Assembly (NCBI GenBank): GCA_027492875.1
Contig: JAPUDV010000116.1
Coordinates: forward strand, 10,751 to 45,465
Reading direction: 5' to 3'
Length of the DNA: 34,715 nt
DNA from: Candidatus Competibacteraceae bacterium
GTDB taxonomy: Bacteria; Pseudomonadota; Gammaproteobacteria; Competibacterales; Competibacteraceae
The position numbers were made by a program, and so were the translations under genes. Of this stretch, positions 7,233-17,404 are shown piece by piece; positions within the stretch are counted from its first letter, which is position 1; the number at the start of each line of letters is the position of its first letter. The notes under the pieces are model-generated. The model was not told the origin of the DNA. It worked only from the letters and a program-made list of their open reading frames with translations, and searched no databases.

Positions 7233-9388
7233 TGGGCGACCCCCATTTTCTTTTGCAACGTGCTCAACAGCACCAGGCAGTTGGCGTTCAGGTGAATGAA
7301 ATCATCAACCCCGGCGGCCTTGAAGGCTTCCACATGATCGGCCGGATAGCCAGCGAGCATCACGGTCAGATCCGCATTGGCCTGTTTGAGTTTTTGAACC
7401 AGAGGCGGGACGATTTCGGGATAGGTCGGGTCGGTGGAGCAGATCACCACGGCCTTGGCGCCCGAAGCCAGCGCCGCATCCGCCGCTTCCTCGGGGGTGC
7501 TGAAACCGGAGGGGTAAATCGTTTCAAAGCCGCCTACCCCCAGGAAAGCCGTGACGAAATCGGCGCGACCCTTGTGCTGAGTCAGTGGTCCCATGGTGGC
7601 GAGAAAGACCAGAGGCCGCTGGCCGATACGGGCGATGTAGGTTTCCGCCGCTTGCCGTAGCGCCTCGAACGCCTGTGCACCGCGATGGGCGTGGACGGGG
7701 TGGGTGGTGGGGCCGGCCTTGGCGCCGGTGCGTGCGGCCTGAGCAATTTCACCCAGGCTTGCCCCAGCCAGCGCCGCCTGAATCGCAGTGTCTACGCTGT
7801 TCGCGCCCGCCTTGGCCAGCGCGTCCAGGGCCGCTTGTTTTTGATCCGCGTTGGCCGTCGCCCGAAACTGGTTGAGCGCCATGGTTCGTTCCGTCTGGAC
7901 TGCCCATGCGTCCACCGGCGCCGGTTCGATTCGGGTTTCCTTCATGTTGGGATACATGTTGGTACCGACGAAGATATCCTTGCGCTTGGCGATGTTGGCG
8001 GCCCGTTTGGCGGCGGTGTCGGCGATTTGGGCTTGCGGCCCGTCGGTTTGGAGTGCTTTCGTCATGCCGCCCTGTTTTTCGACCTCCTGGAAGATCGTCC
8101 AGGTCTGGCGGGCCACCGCGTCGGTCAGGGTTTCCACATACCAGGAGCCACCGGCCGGATCGACGGTGTGAGTAATGTGGGTTTCCTCGCGCAGCACGGT
8201 ATGGGTATTGCGGGCGACGCGCCGGGAGAAGTCGTCCGGGACGCGCACCAGCTCGTCAAAGGGCGAAATGTGCAGGCTGTCGCAGCCGCCGACGATAGCC
8301 GAGAAGGCTTCGGTGGTGCCGCGCAGCAGGTTGACGTGCGGGTCGTAAATCGTCTGGTTCCAGGCCGAGGTGCGGGCATGAATGCGCATCTTCTGCGACT
8401 CGGCATTGCCGCCGAACGCTTGGACAATCTTGGCCCATAGCAACCGTGCGGCGCGCAACCGGGCGATTTCCATGAAAAAGTTGGAACCGATCGACAACGC
8501 GAAGCGGAAGCGCGGTGCAGCGTCATCCACGCTCAGTCCGCGAGCTTGCAGGGCGCGGAGGTATTCGACGGCGGTGGCCAGCACGAAGGCCAGCTCCTGC
8601 GTGGCGCTGGCGCCGCCGTTATGGTAGGGGCTGCCCTGTACGGTCATCGTCTGCAATTGTGGCGCGTTGGCTTTGGCCCAGGCGGTGAGCTGCGCCATCA
8701 CGTCGTAGATCCCGTCCAGATCGCGGGGTAGCCGGCCATCGCGGGCCAACTGGCCCAAGGGGTCCATGCCGATGGCGCCGCGCACCTTGGCCAGCGATTT
8801 GCCCTGTTTTTTCACCAGCGCCGCCAGCAGCGCGGTGAAGGTCAGGGCGCTGGTGCTGGCCTGAATGAAAAGGGGCGTATTTTCGAGATCGACACCATCC
8901 AACGCCTGCGCGAGATCGTCGACACTGGAGATGGACAAGCCGCCTTTTCCCACATCGTCGGCTTCGGCCTGGTCGGCGTCGACGCCCGCCAGAGTCGGGC
9001 GGTCGAGCATCAGGTTGACGGCGTTCTGGCCGCGCGCCAGGTCAGCGCGCAAGGCGGCATTGAAAGCCGCCGGCGTCCCGCAGGCGATTTCCTGAGCGAC
9101 ATCCCAGCTCCCGGCGACATAGCCCAGCGGGGCCGCACCGCGCACGTAGGGGGCAAAACCGGGCAGACTGTCGATCTGCGGCAGGCCAACGATATCCTCC
9201 TGCCGATACATGGGTTGCAGGTTGATGTTTTCGTAGGTTTTAGTGACTAGCCGCTTCTCGAACGGCGCGCCCTTGAGAAATTTATCGACAACCTTCCGCC
9301 ATTCCTCGTAAGGCGTGGGGGCGAATTCGTCGAACGTCGGGGTCGCCGCGTCGGCTGGTTGTTCTGGCGCGAGTGGCTGGTTTGACAT
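7229..9388 (-). CDS. mutA: Methylmalonyl-CoA mutase, small (non-catalytic) subunit
   Basis: The protein is 719 residues when started at the ATG at 9388 ([10 protein letters not shown]). This ATG lies 6 bases after GGAGG, whereas the in-frame ATG at 9394 directly abuts GGAGG and is too close. It is a paralogue of MutB with the same barrel plus flavodoxin-like tail, but the cobalamin motif DxHxxG is replaced by a degenerate TQHKGR in the sequence [15 protein letters not shown], as expected for the small subunit, which binds no B12 and stabilises the large one. Other landmarks are [28 protein letters not shown] and [14 protein letters not shown]. It is the first gene of the minus-strand cluster. 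Confidence 0.95.
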   Translation of the reverse strand: MSNQPLAPEQPADAATPTFDEFAPTPYEEWRKVVDKFLKGAPFEKRLVTKTYENINLQPMYRQEDIVGLPQIDSLPGFAPYVRGAAPLGYVAGSWDVAQEIACGTPAAFNAALRADLARGQNAVNLMLDRPTLAGVDADQAEADDVGKGGLSISSVDDLAQALDGVDLENTPLFIQASTSALTFTALLAALVKKQGKSLAKVRGAIGMDPLGQLARDGRLPRDLDGIYDVMAQLTAWAKANAPQLQTMTVQGSPYHNGGASATQELAFVLATAVEYLRALQARGLSVDDAAPRFRFALSIGSNFFMEIARLRAARLLWAKIVQAFGGNAESQKMRIHARTSAWNQTIYDPHVNLLRGTTEAFSAIVGGCDSLHISPFDELVRVPDDFSRRVARNTHTVLREETHITHTVDPAGGSWYVETLTDAVARQTWTIFQEVEKQGGMTKALQTDGPQAQIADTAAKRAANIAKRKDIFVGTNMYPNMKETRIEPAPVDAWAVQTERTMALNQFRATANADQKQAALDALAKAGANSVDTAIQAALAGASLGEIAQAARTGAKAGPTTHPVHAHRGAQAFEALRQAAETYIARIGQRPLVFLATMGPLTQHKGRADFVTAFLGVGGFETIYPSGFSTPEEAADAALASGAKAVVICSTDPTYPEIVPPLVQKLKQANADLTVMLAGYPADHVEAFKAAGVDDFIHLNANCLVLLSTLQKKMGVAQ

Positions 9389-9440
9389 GCACATCCTCCA
9401 AGGTGGGACCGAAAACGCGATGAGTTGGCGGTACCGGAGA

Positions 9441-9460
9441 AGTATAACCGAAGATTCGGT
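9441..9460 (-). promoter_or_regulatory. mutA promoter -10 with adjacent palindrome (candidate operator)
   Basis: On the minus strand, TATACT (complement of 9441-9446) is a near-consensus -10 about 53 bp upstream of the mutA start. The bases just upstream, 9447-9460 (accgaa-ga-ttcggt), form a perfect 6-2-6 palindrome filling the -10/-35 spacer, a classic repressor position. No good -35 is visible, which would suit a regulated promoter. Confidence 0.45.
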
Positions 9461-9502
9461 CGATTCCCGGCGTGGGACCGCTTGGGAAATTGGGGATCAC
9501 GG

Positions 9503-9530
9503 TTGCAATCACAAGACGGAATGACATACT
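9503..9530 (+). promoter_or_regulatory. Candidate promoter for the VOC/epimerase gene
   Basis: TTGCAA (9503-9508) and CATACT (9525-9530) are separated by 16 bases, an acceptable sigma-70 arrangement, placing a start site about 50 bp upstream of the gene. It is back to back with the mutA promoter, so one regulator could control both. Confidence 0.35.
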
Positions 9531-9586
9531 GAAAAGGTCTGTTATCCGTGATTCCCACTCAAATCTCAATCACTCAGGAGATCCTT

Positions 9587-10063
9587 GTGTCCGATAGACC
9601 GTTTAACGTACTGGGCATCCAGCAGATTGCCATCGGCGGGCTGGATAAGAGCAAGTTGAGCCGGCTGTGGGTGGATACCCTGGGTCTGACCCTGACCGGC
9701 AACTTCCGCAGCGAGCGGGAGAACGTGGACGAGGATATCGCCGCCATCGGTTCCGGCCCGTTCAAGGTGGAAGTGGATCTGATGCAGCCGATCGATCCCA
9801 GCAAGGCGCCCAAGGTACATGAGCCGCAGCTCAACCACATCGGGTTGTGGATCGACAATTTGGCGGCGGCGGTGGAATGGTTGATCGCCCAGGGAATGCG
9901 CTTCACGCCCGGCGGTATCCGCAAGGGCGCGGCCGGCTACGATGTCTGCTTCCTGCATCCCAAGGGCAACGACGCTACGCCGCTGAGTGGCGAGGGCGTG
10001 CTGATCGAGCTGATTCAGGCGCCGCCGGAGGTGATCGAGGCGTTCGCCAAAGTTCAGGCTTAA
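9587..10063 (+). CDS. VOC-family protein, probable methylmalonyl-CoA epimerase
   Basis: The protein is 158 residues from the GTG at 9587, 6 bases after AGGAG; an upstream in-frame GTG at 9548 lacks such a site. It has two babab modules of the vicinal-oxygen-chelate fold. By position the four metal ligands would be Gln13 (IQQIAIGG), Glu62 (KVEVDLMQP), His84 (LNHIGLWID) and Glu141 ([10 protein letters not shown]). Methylmalonyl-CoA epimerases normally have His at the first site; Gln there gives the Gln/Glu/His/Glu set known from zinc glyoxalase I. The C-terminal FLHPKG...GVLIEL pattern and the divergent position next to mutA favour epimerase, which converts (S)- to (R)-methylmalonyl-CoA. A lactoylglutathione-lyase-like or other VOC activity remains possible. 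A strong terminator follows. Confidence 0.72.
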   Translation: MSDRPFNVLGIQQIAIGGLDKSKLSRLWVDTLGLTLTGNFRSERENVDEDIAAIGSGPFKVEVDLMQPIDPSKAPKVHEPQLNHIGLWIDNLAAAVEWLIAQGMRFTPGGIRKGAAGYDVCFLHPKGNDATPLSGEGVLIELIQAPPEVIEAFAKVQA

Positions 10064-10090
10064 GCGGCGGCCCGAGCGGCCCATCTGGTA

Positions 10091-10118
10091 AAGCCCGGCG
10101 GCAACGCCGGGCTTTTTT
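10091..10118 (+). terminator. Rho-independent terminator after the VOC/epimerase gene
   Basis: The stem aagcccggcg (10091-10100) / cgccgggctt (10105-10114) has a 4-base loop and ends in a T-run to 10118, 28 bases after the stop codon. It is a textbook intrinsic terminator for the plus strand. For pilR on the minus strand the run is only TTTA, so it is weak in that direction. Confidence 0.92.
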
Positions 10119-10159
10119 ATTGCGATGGGGAGAACGGTGTGGGTCGCTAACGGGCTTTT

Positions 10160-11578
10160 CTAGTCCAGCCCCAGCTTCTTTAGCCGGTAGCGCAGCGCCC
10201 GGAAACTGATGCCCAGCTTTTCGGCGGCGGCGGTCTTGTTGTAGCGGGTCGATTCCAGCGCCCGCAGGATGGCCGTCCGCTCGATTTCCTCCAGATAGCC
10301 TTCCAGGTTGCCTGACGGCGGTTGCAGGATCGGCGCCGTTCTGGGCTCGAACTCGCCGTGCGGGGGGGCGGGGGGCTCTGGAGTCGGTTCCGTAGCCTGG
10401 GGCGGCGGTGCCGGGCTCGGCTGGCCCGATTTCGATTCCGCCGGCAGCAATAGCTCCCCGGCCTGGATCAAGCCGTTTTCGCACAAGGTGAAGGCCCGCT
10501 CCAGGATGTTCTCCAACTCGCGGATGTTACCCGGAAAAGCATAAGTCACCAGCGCCTCCAGGGCGGTCGGCGCCAACTTCGGCGACGGCAAGCCGGACTG
10601 CCGGCTCAGCCGTTCGAGAATCGCCTCGACCAGTTCCGGAATATCCTGCGGGTGCTCGCGCAGGCTCGGCAGCCGCAGGTCGATCACGTTCAGCCGGTAG
10701 AACAGATCCTGGCGGAAGACGCCCTGCTGCACCAGCGCCGCCAGATTCTTGTGGGTGGCGCTGAGTATGCGCACGTCGGTGGCCACCTCGACGCGGCCGC
10801 CTACCGGCCGCACCGCCCGCTCCTGGATGGCCCGCAGCAGCTTCACCTGCATCGGGATCGGCAGGTCCGCCACCTCATCCAGAAACAGCGTGCCGCCCTG
10901 CGCGGTCTGGAACAGACCGGCCTTGTCCTGGGTGGCGCCGGTGAAGCTGCCCTTCTTGTAACCGAAGAACTCGCTCTCCATGAGGTGTTCGGGAATCGCT
11001 CCGCAGTTGACTGGCACGAACGGCTTGTCGGTCCGCGGCCCGGACAGATGGATCAGTCGCGCCGCCAGCTCCTTGCCGGTGCCCGATTCGCCGCTGATCA
11101 GAATCGGCGCCTGGCTGCGCGCCAGCTTGGCGATCATTTGCCGCACGCTCTCCATCGCCGCCGAATGGCCGAGCAGGACGGGGCGGTTGGCGTCGGGGTG
11201 GATCTCGCCGTGGTTCAACCGCAGCGCGGTGGTGACCATGTTGCGCAGCACCGTCAGTTCGAACGGCTTGGAGACGAAATCGAACGCCCCCAACTTGAGC
11301 GCTTCCACCGCGCTCTCCATGTTGCCATGCGCGGTGATGACCGCCACCGGCAGGTTAGGATGATGTTTCTGAATGTGCGCCACCAACTCCAGCCCGCTGC
11401 CGTCCGGCAGTCGCAGGTCGGTGATGCAAAAGGCGAACGGCCGGCGCTTGAGCAGCAGGTGCGCCTCGCCGAGGTTTTCCGCCGGATAACACGTCACCCC
11501 CAGCAGCAGCAAGGTCATTTCGATCAGCTCGCGGATATCGGCTTCATCATCCACGATCAAGGCATTACAGGCGTCCAT
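10160..11578 (-). CDS. pilR: PilR-like sigma-54-dependent response regulator
   Basis: This 472-residue NtrC-class activator has a receiver domain (1-120) with phospho-acceptor Asp54 (CITDLRLPDG) and Lys in FVSKPFE. Its AAA+ domain (about 132-365) has Walker A GESGTGKE (163-170), the sigma-54 contact loop GSFTGA (210-215, Ser in the second position of the usual GAFTGA) and Walker B TLFLDEV. A Pro-rich linker and a Fis-type helix-turn-helix (TAAAEKLGISFRALRYRLKK) end the protein. It activates RNA polymerase-sigma54 promoters; in the best-known case the target is the type IV pilin gene. The ATG at 11578 shares its first base with the pilS stop codon (TGATG); a TTG one codon earlier is unlikely. 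No pil structural genes are in the window, so the target here is unproven. Confidence 0.88.
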   Translation of the reverse strand: MDACNALIVDDEADIRELIEMTLLLLGVTCYPAENLGEAHLLLKRRPFAFCITDLRLPDGSGLELVAHIQKHHPNLPVAVITAHGNMESAVEALKLGAFDFVSKPFELTVLRNMVTTALRLNHGEIHPDANRPVLLGHSAAMESVRQMIAKLARSQAPILISGESGTGKELAARLIHLSGPRTDKPFVPVNCGAIPEHLMESEFFGYKKGSFTGATQDKAGLFQTAQGGTLFLDEVADLPIPMQVKLLRAIQERAVRPVGGRVEVATDVRILSATHKNLAALVQQGVFRQDLFYRLNVIDLRLPSLREHPQDIPELVEAILERLSRQSGLPSPKLAPTALEALVTYAFPGNIRELENILERAFTLCENGLIQAGELLLPAESKSGQPSPAPPPQATEPTPEPPAPPHGEFEPRTAPILQPPSGNLEGYLEEIERTAILRALESTRYNKTAAAEKLGISFRALRYRLKKLGLD

Positions 11579-13284
11579 CAAGTCATCTCCGATACGGGGC
11601 TCGCGGCGGTGAAGGTGATGCGGAAACAGCAGCCGCCCTCGGGCGGCGGACGGTATTGCAACTGAGCCCGATTCGCCTCACACAGTTCGCGGGCCAGATA
11701 CAGGCCCAAGCCCGTACCCTTGGCGCGAGTGGTGAAGAACGGTTCGAACAGCTTGGCGGCATTGTCGGCCGCGACGCCGGGCCCGGCGTCGCGCACCTCT
11801 AAAAACGGCCGCGAGCGGCTGTCGTCCAGACCACCGCGCAGCTCGATGCGCGGAACTTCGCCGGGCCGGCTGCCGTGCTGGCAGGCGTTGGCGCACAGAT
11901 TCCACAAGACCTGCCGCAGTAGATGCGGATCGAACATAACCGCCAGTTTGGGCGGCTCCACGCTCTGGCGCCACTCGGGCGCCGGCCCGTCCGGCCCGTC
12001 CGGCCCGCGCAGGAAATCTTGCCTGAAGTCCTCCAGCCACGGCTCCAGCGTCAGCCGCTCCGGTTTGATCCGGTCGCGCCGGGCCAGGTCGAGCACGTCG
12101 CCGATGATGCGGTTGGCGCGCTTGACGTTATCGTGAACGATTTGCGCCAGTCGCCGGTCGCTGGGGTCGGCGCCGGTCGATTCCTGCAGGAGTTGGGCGG
12201 CGTGGCCGATCGCCGCCAGCGGGTTGCGGATCTCGTGGGCGATGCCGGCGGTCAACCGTCCCAGCGCCGCCAGCTTGAGCTGTTGCAGCCGCTCGGTGGC
12301 TTGTTGCGAGTCTTCGAGCTGCACCAGCACGCTCGCCGCCTGGAGGCCGCTCAGCCGGGCGAAGCGCGGGATCAGTTCCGGGCGGTCCTCGGTGGGTCGG
12401 AAGGCGGGAGGTTCGAAGCCGCCTTCCAGCCATGCCCGCAGCCGTTGCGCCAGCGGCGGCGATAGCGCCTCCAGCGGCAGGCCGGGCGCGGCCTTCGGGC
12501 AGTCCAGCCACTCTTGGGCGGTTTCGTTCAGCAGTTGCACTTGACCGGTCGGGCCGACCACCACCACGCCGTTTTGCAGGTGGCGGATAATGCCTTGGCT
12601 CAGTTCGGCGGCCTCGAACAGCTCCAGGGTGCGCTGGCGCGCCAGCGCCTCGCCGCGCCGGGCGCGCTCGGCCAGCGCGTAGGTCAGCCCGGCGGCGATG
12701 AACAGCACGGCGCCCAGCACGCCCAGTCGCGCCAGGTCGTCGTTGGCGTCGCCGAGCTGGTCCCACAGGCCGGACCAGCCCCCCGGGCCGCGGGCCGCCA
12801 GCGCCAGCGCCTGGGCGGCGTGCCACTCGCCCAGCAACCAGGATACCGTCAACAGGATGAAGCCCAGGGCGGCCGCCAGCAGCGCCGAGCTGAGCGGCAG
12901 CAGGATACTGCTGGCGGCGACGGCGGTGATCAACAGGCTATTCAGGCTGCTGGTGATGCCGCCCGAGGCGCCGATCATGACAGTCAGCGCCACCAGGTCG
13001 ACCACCATCTGCAGGTGTGCCTGCACCGCCAGATGCCATCGCCGCCAGTAGGTGCCGGCGATGGCGAGCAGCGCCAGCACCAGGTAGCCCAGCGCCGTCC
13101 ATAGAAACAGTGACGGGTTCTGCTTGCCGAACAGGCGGTTCTGCTCGTCCAGCGCCGCTGCCGCCAGCAGCAGCACCGCCAGGGTCAGCCGGAAAAAGTT
13201 GGAGGCGCGGAACACTTGCCACAGGTAGCGGCGGTCCAGGAAACGGTCGGGCAGCAGGGCGGTGATCGGGTCGGTGACGGTCAT
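11578..13284 (-). CDS. pilS: PilS-like membrane sensor histidine kinase
   Basis: The kinase has 568 residues. The N-terminus (about 25-210) contains six hydrophobic segments, as in PilS, which senses pilin in the inner membrane. A PAS-like region follows (about 230-320, IRHLQNGVVVVGPTGQVQLLN). Next come the HisKA box AHEIRNPLAAIGHA with phospho-acceptor His350, and the ATP-binding domain with N box NLCANACQHG, G1 DAGPGV, F box FEPFFTTRAKG and G2 GTGLGLYLAREL. It phosphorylates PilR, encoded immediately downstream with overlapping stop/start. The ATG at 13284 has no clear ribosome-binding site. The gene is divergent from sucC over 171 bp. Other NtrB-like kinases share this layout, but the six membrane spans and PilR pairing favour PilS. 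Confidence 0.87.
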   Translation of the reverse strand: MTVTDPITALLPDRFLDRRYLWQVFRASNFFRLTLAVLLLAAAALDEQNRLFGKQNPSLFLWTALGYLVLALLAIAGTYWRRWHLAVQAHLQMVVDLVALTVMIGASGGITSSLNSLLITAVAASSILLPLSSALLAAALGFILLTVSWLLGEWHAAQALALAARGPGGWSGLWDQLGDANDDLARLGVLGAVLFIAAGLTYALAERARRGEALARQRTLELFEAAELSQGIIRHLQNGVVVVGPTGQVQLLNETAQEWLDCPKAAPGLPLEALSPPLAQRLRAWLEGGFEPPAFRPTEDRPELIPRFARLSGLQAASVLVQLEDSQQATERLQQLKLAALGRLTAGIAHEIRNPLAAIGHAAQLLQESTGADPSDRRLAQIVHDNVKRANRIIGDVLDLARRDRIKPERLTLEPWLEDFRQDFLRGPDGPDGPAPEWRQSVEPPKLAVMFDPHLLRQVLWNLCANACQHGSRPGEVPRIELRGGLDDSRSRPFLEVRDAGPGVAADNAAKLFEPFFTTRAKGTGLGLYLARELCEANRAQLQYRPPPEGGCCFRITFTAASPVSEMT

Positions 13285-13332
13285 GGCGGGGCGGCGCGCG
13301 GCGGCAATTCCTCTGGGACGGGCGATTCCACG

Positions 13333-13403
13333 TATAATTTAATCACACCGACGCCCTGATGGGCCGGTCATCGCCAATCTTGCGGTGAATGCGTGAAGAT
13401 TGG
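13333..13403. promoter_or_regulatory. pilS/sucC divergent promoter region
   Basis: A perfect TATAAT at 13333-13338 reads toward sucC but has no good -35 partner. Downstream, ccaatctt (13374-13381) and aagattgg (13396-13403) form an 8-bp inverted repeat with a 14-base spacer, about 50 bp upstream of the sucC start, in the 5' leader if TATAAT is used. It could be an operator or leader hairpin. GGGGGATG at 13440-13447 is the likely sucC ribosome-binding region. Confidence 0.4.
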
Positions 13404-13455
13404 GGTATTTCGGGATACAATGGCAACCTCACAGTAAAAGGGGGATGTAATCCGC

Positions 13456-14619
<1,164 letters not shown>

Positions 14620-14668
14620 ACACCGGCCAACCTTGGGCCTCTCACCTCATCAGGGGAACTAGCGCACC

Positions 14669-15547
14669 ATGAGTATTTTGATCGACAAAAACACCAAGGT
14701 TATCTGCCAGGGGTTCACCGGCTCGCAGGGTACCTTCCACGCCGAGCAGGCCATCGCCTACGGCACCAACCTGGTCGGCGGCATCAGCCCCGGCAAGGGC
14801 GGCAGCACCCATCTGGACAAGCCGGTGTTCAACACCGTTTACGAAGCGGTCGCCGCCACCGGCGCCGAAGCCAGCATGATCTACGTGCCGGCCCCGTTCG
14901 CCGGCGACGCCATCCTGGAAGCGGCCGACGCAGGCATCAAGGTTATCGCCTGCATCACCGAGGGCATTCCGGTCACCGACATGTTGAAGGTCAAGGCCGC
15001 CCTGCAGACCAGCTATCCGAGTGTCTATCTGATCGGCCCCAACTGTCCGGGCGTGATCACCCCCGGCGGCTGCAAGATGGGCATCATGCCCGGCCACATC
15101 CACCTGCCCGGCAAGATCGGCATCGTCTCCCGCTCCGGCACCCTGACCTACGAGGCGGTCTGGCAGACCACTCAGACCGGTCTCGGTCAGTCCACCTGCA
15201 TCGGCATTGGCGGCGACCCGATCCACGGCATGAGCTTCGTCGATGTGCTGAAGCTGTTCAAGGACGATCCGCAGACCGAGGGTATCGTGATGGTGGGCGA
15301 GATCGGCGGCAGCGCCGAGGAAGAAGGCGCCGAGTACATCAAGGCTAATATCAAGAAGCCAGTGGTGGCCTACATCGCCGGCGTCACCGCGCCTCCCGGC
15401 AAGCGCATGGGCCACGCCGGCGCCATCATCATGGGCGGCAAGGGCACGGCGGCCGACAAGTTCGCGGCGCTGGAAGCCGCCGGCGCCAAGATCGTCCGCT
15501 CGCCGGCCGACATCGGCGCGGCGATGAAGGCGTATTTCCCCGGCTAA
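14669..15547 (+). CDS. sucD: Succinate-CoA ligase (ADP-forming), alpha subunit
   Basis: This 292-residue SucD has a CoA-binding Rossmann domain with [12 protein letters not shown] (13-24), [16 protein letters not shown] and CITEGIP, followed by [10 protein letters not shown] and SRSGTLTYE. The ligase domain contains GIGGDPIHG and the phosphorylated active-site His249 in [10 protein letters not shown]. The subunit carries the phosphohistidine intermediate and binds CoA, pairing with SucC. The ribosome-binding site AGGGG lies 11-12 bases before the ATG. The gene ends the sucCD unit; a strong UUCG hairpin begins 33 bases after its stop codon. Nothing about it is unusual. Confidence 0.96.
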   Translation: MSILIDKNTKVICQGFTGSQGTFHAEQAIAYGTNLVGGISPGKGGSTHLDKPVFNTVYEAVAATGAEASMIYVPAPFAGDAILEAADAGIKVIACITEGIPVTDMLKVKAALQTSYPSVYLIGPNCPGVITPGGCKMGIMPGHIHLPGKIGIVSRSGTLTYEAVWQTTQTGLGQSTCIGIGGDPIHGMSFVDVLKLFKDDPQTEGIVMVGEIGGSAEEEGAEYIKANIKKPVVAYIAGVTAPPGKRMGHAGAIIMGGKGTAADKFAALEAAGAKIVRSPADIGAAMKAYFPG

Positions 15548-15580
15548 ATTCATCCGAGTTATAGTCAGGTCGAGATTAAA

Positions 15581-15602
15581 GAGGGGCACTTCGGTGCCCC
15601 TC
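15581..15602 (+). terminator. UUCG-tetraloop hairpin after sucD
   Basis: gaggggcac (15581-15589) and gtgcccctc (15594-15602) form a perfect 9-bp stem closed by TTCG, a very stable hairpin. No T-run follows (gccgttggtggg), so it may act as a Rho-assisted terminator or protect the mRNA 3' end. Confidence 0.7.
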
Positions 15603-15680
15603 GCCGTTGGTGGGTGGGTGGGTGTGTCCGTAATGGATGCCATCGTCGGTACTCCCCAGGTTTTGTAGGGGTGGCGGGTT

Positions 15681-17345
15681 ATGCATGTTCCTCGGGGCTT
15701 ATTTGCTACATGGCTCGGCCCCCCATCGCTTTATATTCCCTCGAATTCATCTCGGATAAATGTGTGGCTGGCAGCCATGCTGCCGGTGGTGTGCTTGTTG
15801 CCATTTCTGAACAAAGCTCTCAACATCGACGATCCGATGTTTGTCTGGAGCGCGCAGCAACTTATTAAAGATCCTGTTGATTTTTATGGGTTCCAAATAA
15901 ATTGGTATGGATATTCGCTGGATCGTGCAGACCTCATCAATCAGAATCCGCCTGGAGTCGCATATTATTTGGTAATAGTGGGCAGTCTATTTGGTTGGAG
16001 CGAATCCGTGCTCCACGCCGCGATGTTGTTACCGGCGGCAGTCGTAGGGTGGGGCTGTTATCGATTGGCACAATGTTTTTGCCGCTATCCCCTGACAGCA
16101 ACCCTCATCAATATCTTTACCCCAGTGTTTCTAGTTTCGGCGAGTACGCTGATGTCGGATGTATTAATGCTGGCCTTTTATGTCTGGGCAGTGATTTGGT
16201 GGATAAGAGGGCTTGAATCTGGCCGTTGGTGGTATTTGGCCGTGGCGGGATCATTAGTGGTTCTAGCTACGTTGACTAAGTATTTCGGCGCCAGTTTGTT
16301 TGCTCTTTTGGGGACATATGCGTGGTGCTATGAGCGCCGCCTAGGCAAGTGGTTGTTTTATCTTGTTGTGGCGCTGATTCCCATCATGGCGTTTGAGCTT
16401 TATGTTCGGCATCTGTACGGACATGGATTAATCAACGATGCCTTCAATTATCCAACACATTACAGGATCCTTGGATTATCTCAAATATTTACGGGTATTT
16501 TATTTCTAGGAGGCTGTTTTATTTCTCCAGTTTTTTATTTCATGCGTCTATGGCCACCAAGAATTACATGGATTTTTGGGTTAATTTTTCTCGTTGGAGT
16601 GCCTTTACTATCTTGGATGGTTAGTAGTAATTGGTTAGAAACATCATTATTTTTTGCACATCTTTTGATATTTATGGTTGCGGGTATACAAATTTTAGCG
16701 CTTGCTTTTTTAGAGGTACGGCATCGCAGTGATGCAGTGACTTGGCTGCTACTACTCTGGGTACTGGGAGTTTTTTTATTTGCTGTGTTCTTAAATTGGA
16801 CAGTCAGTGGCCGCAGCTTGCTGCCGATGTTGCCGGCGATAGGTATTCTAGTGATAAGGTATTTGGATCGTCAGGAAGTTACTCTTACTACTGAATGGCG
16901 TAGGATCACGCCGCTGGTTTCAGCAGGAATTCTGGCTATGCTAATTCTGGCGCAGGATGTCGTTTGGGCCAATAGCATTCGTACCGCCAGCCAATGTCTG
17001 ATGAAGGAATATAGCGGTACACTCAGCGGTGGCATGGTTTGGTTTCAAGGGGCTTGGGGGTTTCAGTATTATATGGAGCAGCAGGGCGCACGAAAAATGC
17101 AGTACGATCATTTAACGATCCATGTTGGAGATTTAATAGTCGTACCTTTGAATAGTAATAATTTCTCCATTCCAAATCAGTCCAATATTCAGAAAATTGC
17201 TGAGTTGAATATCCCGGTGAGTCGCTGGGCATCAACCATGGATTTCAGGAAAAATGCTGGTTTCTATTCAAGTCTATTTGGGAGTTTCCCCTATTTTTTT
17301 GGTGCTGCAGAAAATACATACTTGATCTATCGGGCGAACCCATAA
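15681..17345 (+). CDS. Polytopic membrane glycosyltransferase (ArnT/PMT-like, GT-C fold)
   Basis: This 554-residue integral membrane protein has roughly a dozen hydrophobic segments. After the first segment (about 26-46) comes LNIDDPMFVWSAQQL, with the acidic pair Asp50-Asp51 in the first outer loop, the position of the catalytic acidic residue in GT-C enzymes such as ArnT and PMT-family mannosyltransferases. These use a polyprenyl-phosphate sugar to modify lipid A, proteins or glycans on the periplasmic face. Other landmarks are QNPPGVAYYLVI and a C-terminal soluble region from about residue 440. The acceptor cannot be inferred. Base composition is clearly more AT-rich than sucCD, and codon use differs, indicating recent acquisition. 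The start ATG at 15681 follows AGGGGTGGCGGG. It is the first gene of an accessory block that ends before nadE. Confidence 0.72.
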   Translation: MHVPRGLFATWLGPPSLYIPSNSSRINVWLAAMLPVVCLLPFLNKALNIDDPMFVWSAQQLIKDPVDFYGFQINWYGYSLDRADLINQNPPGVAYYLVIVGSLFGWSESVLHAAMLLPAAVVGWGCYRLAQCFCRYPLTATLINIFTPVFLVSASTLMSDVLMLAFYVWAVIWWIRGLESGRWWYLAVAGSLVVLATLTKYFGASLFALLGTYAWCYERRLGKWLFYLVVALIPIMAFELYVRHLYGHGLINDAFNYPTHYRILGLSQIFTGILFLGGCFISPVFYFMRLWPPRITWIFGLIFLVGVPLLSWMVSSNWLETSLFFAHLLIFMVAGIQILALAFLEVRHRSDAVTWLLLLWVLGVFLFAVFLNWTVSGRSLLPMLPAIGILVIRYLDRQEVTLTTEWRRITPLVSAGILAMLILAQDVVWANSIRTASQCLMKEYSGTLSGGMVWFQGAWGFQYYMEQQGARKMQYDHLTIHVGDLIVVPLNSNNFSIPNQSNIQKIAELNIPVSRWASTMDFRKNAGFYSSLFGSFPYFFGAAENTYLIYRANP

Positions 17346-17404
17346 GACTAATTCATGGCTTGATTGTTATTGCTCTTTAGTTCGGCTCCTTTTTGGAAAA
17401 CCTA

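Noticed and set aside
14642..15643. A 333-codon minus-strand open frame
   Set aside because: Antisense to sucD, which is unambiguous; the protein is low-complexity Gly/Ala/Asp/His typical of shadows.
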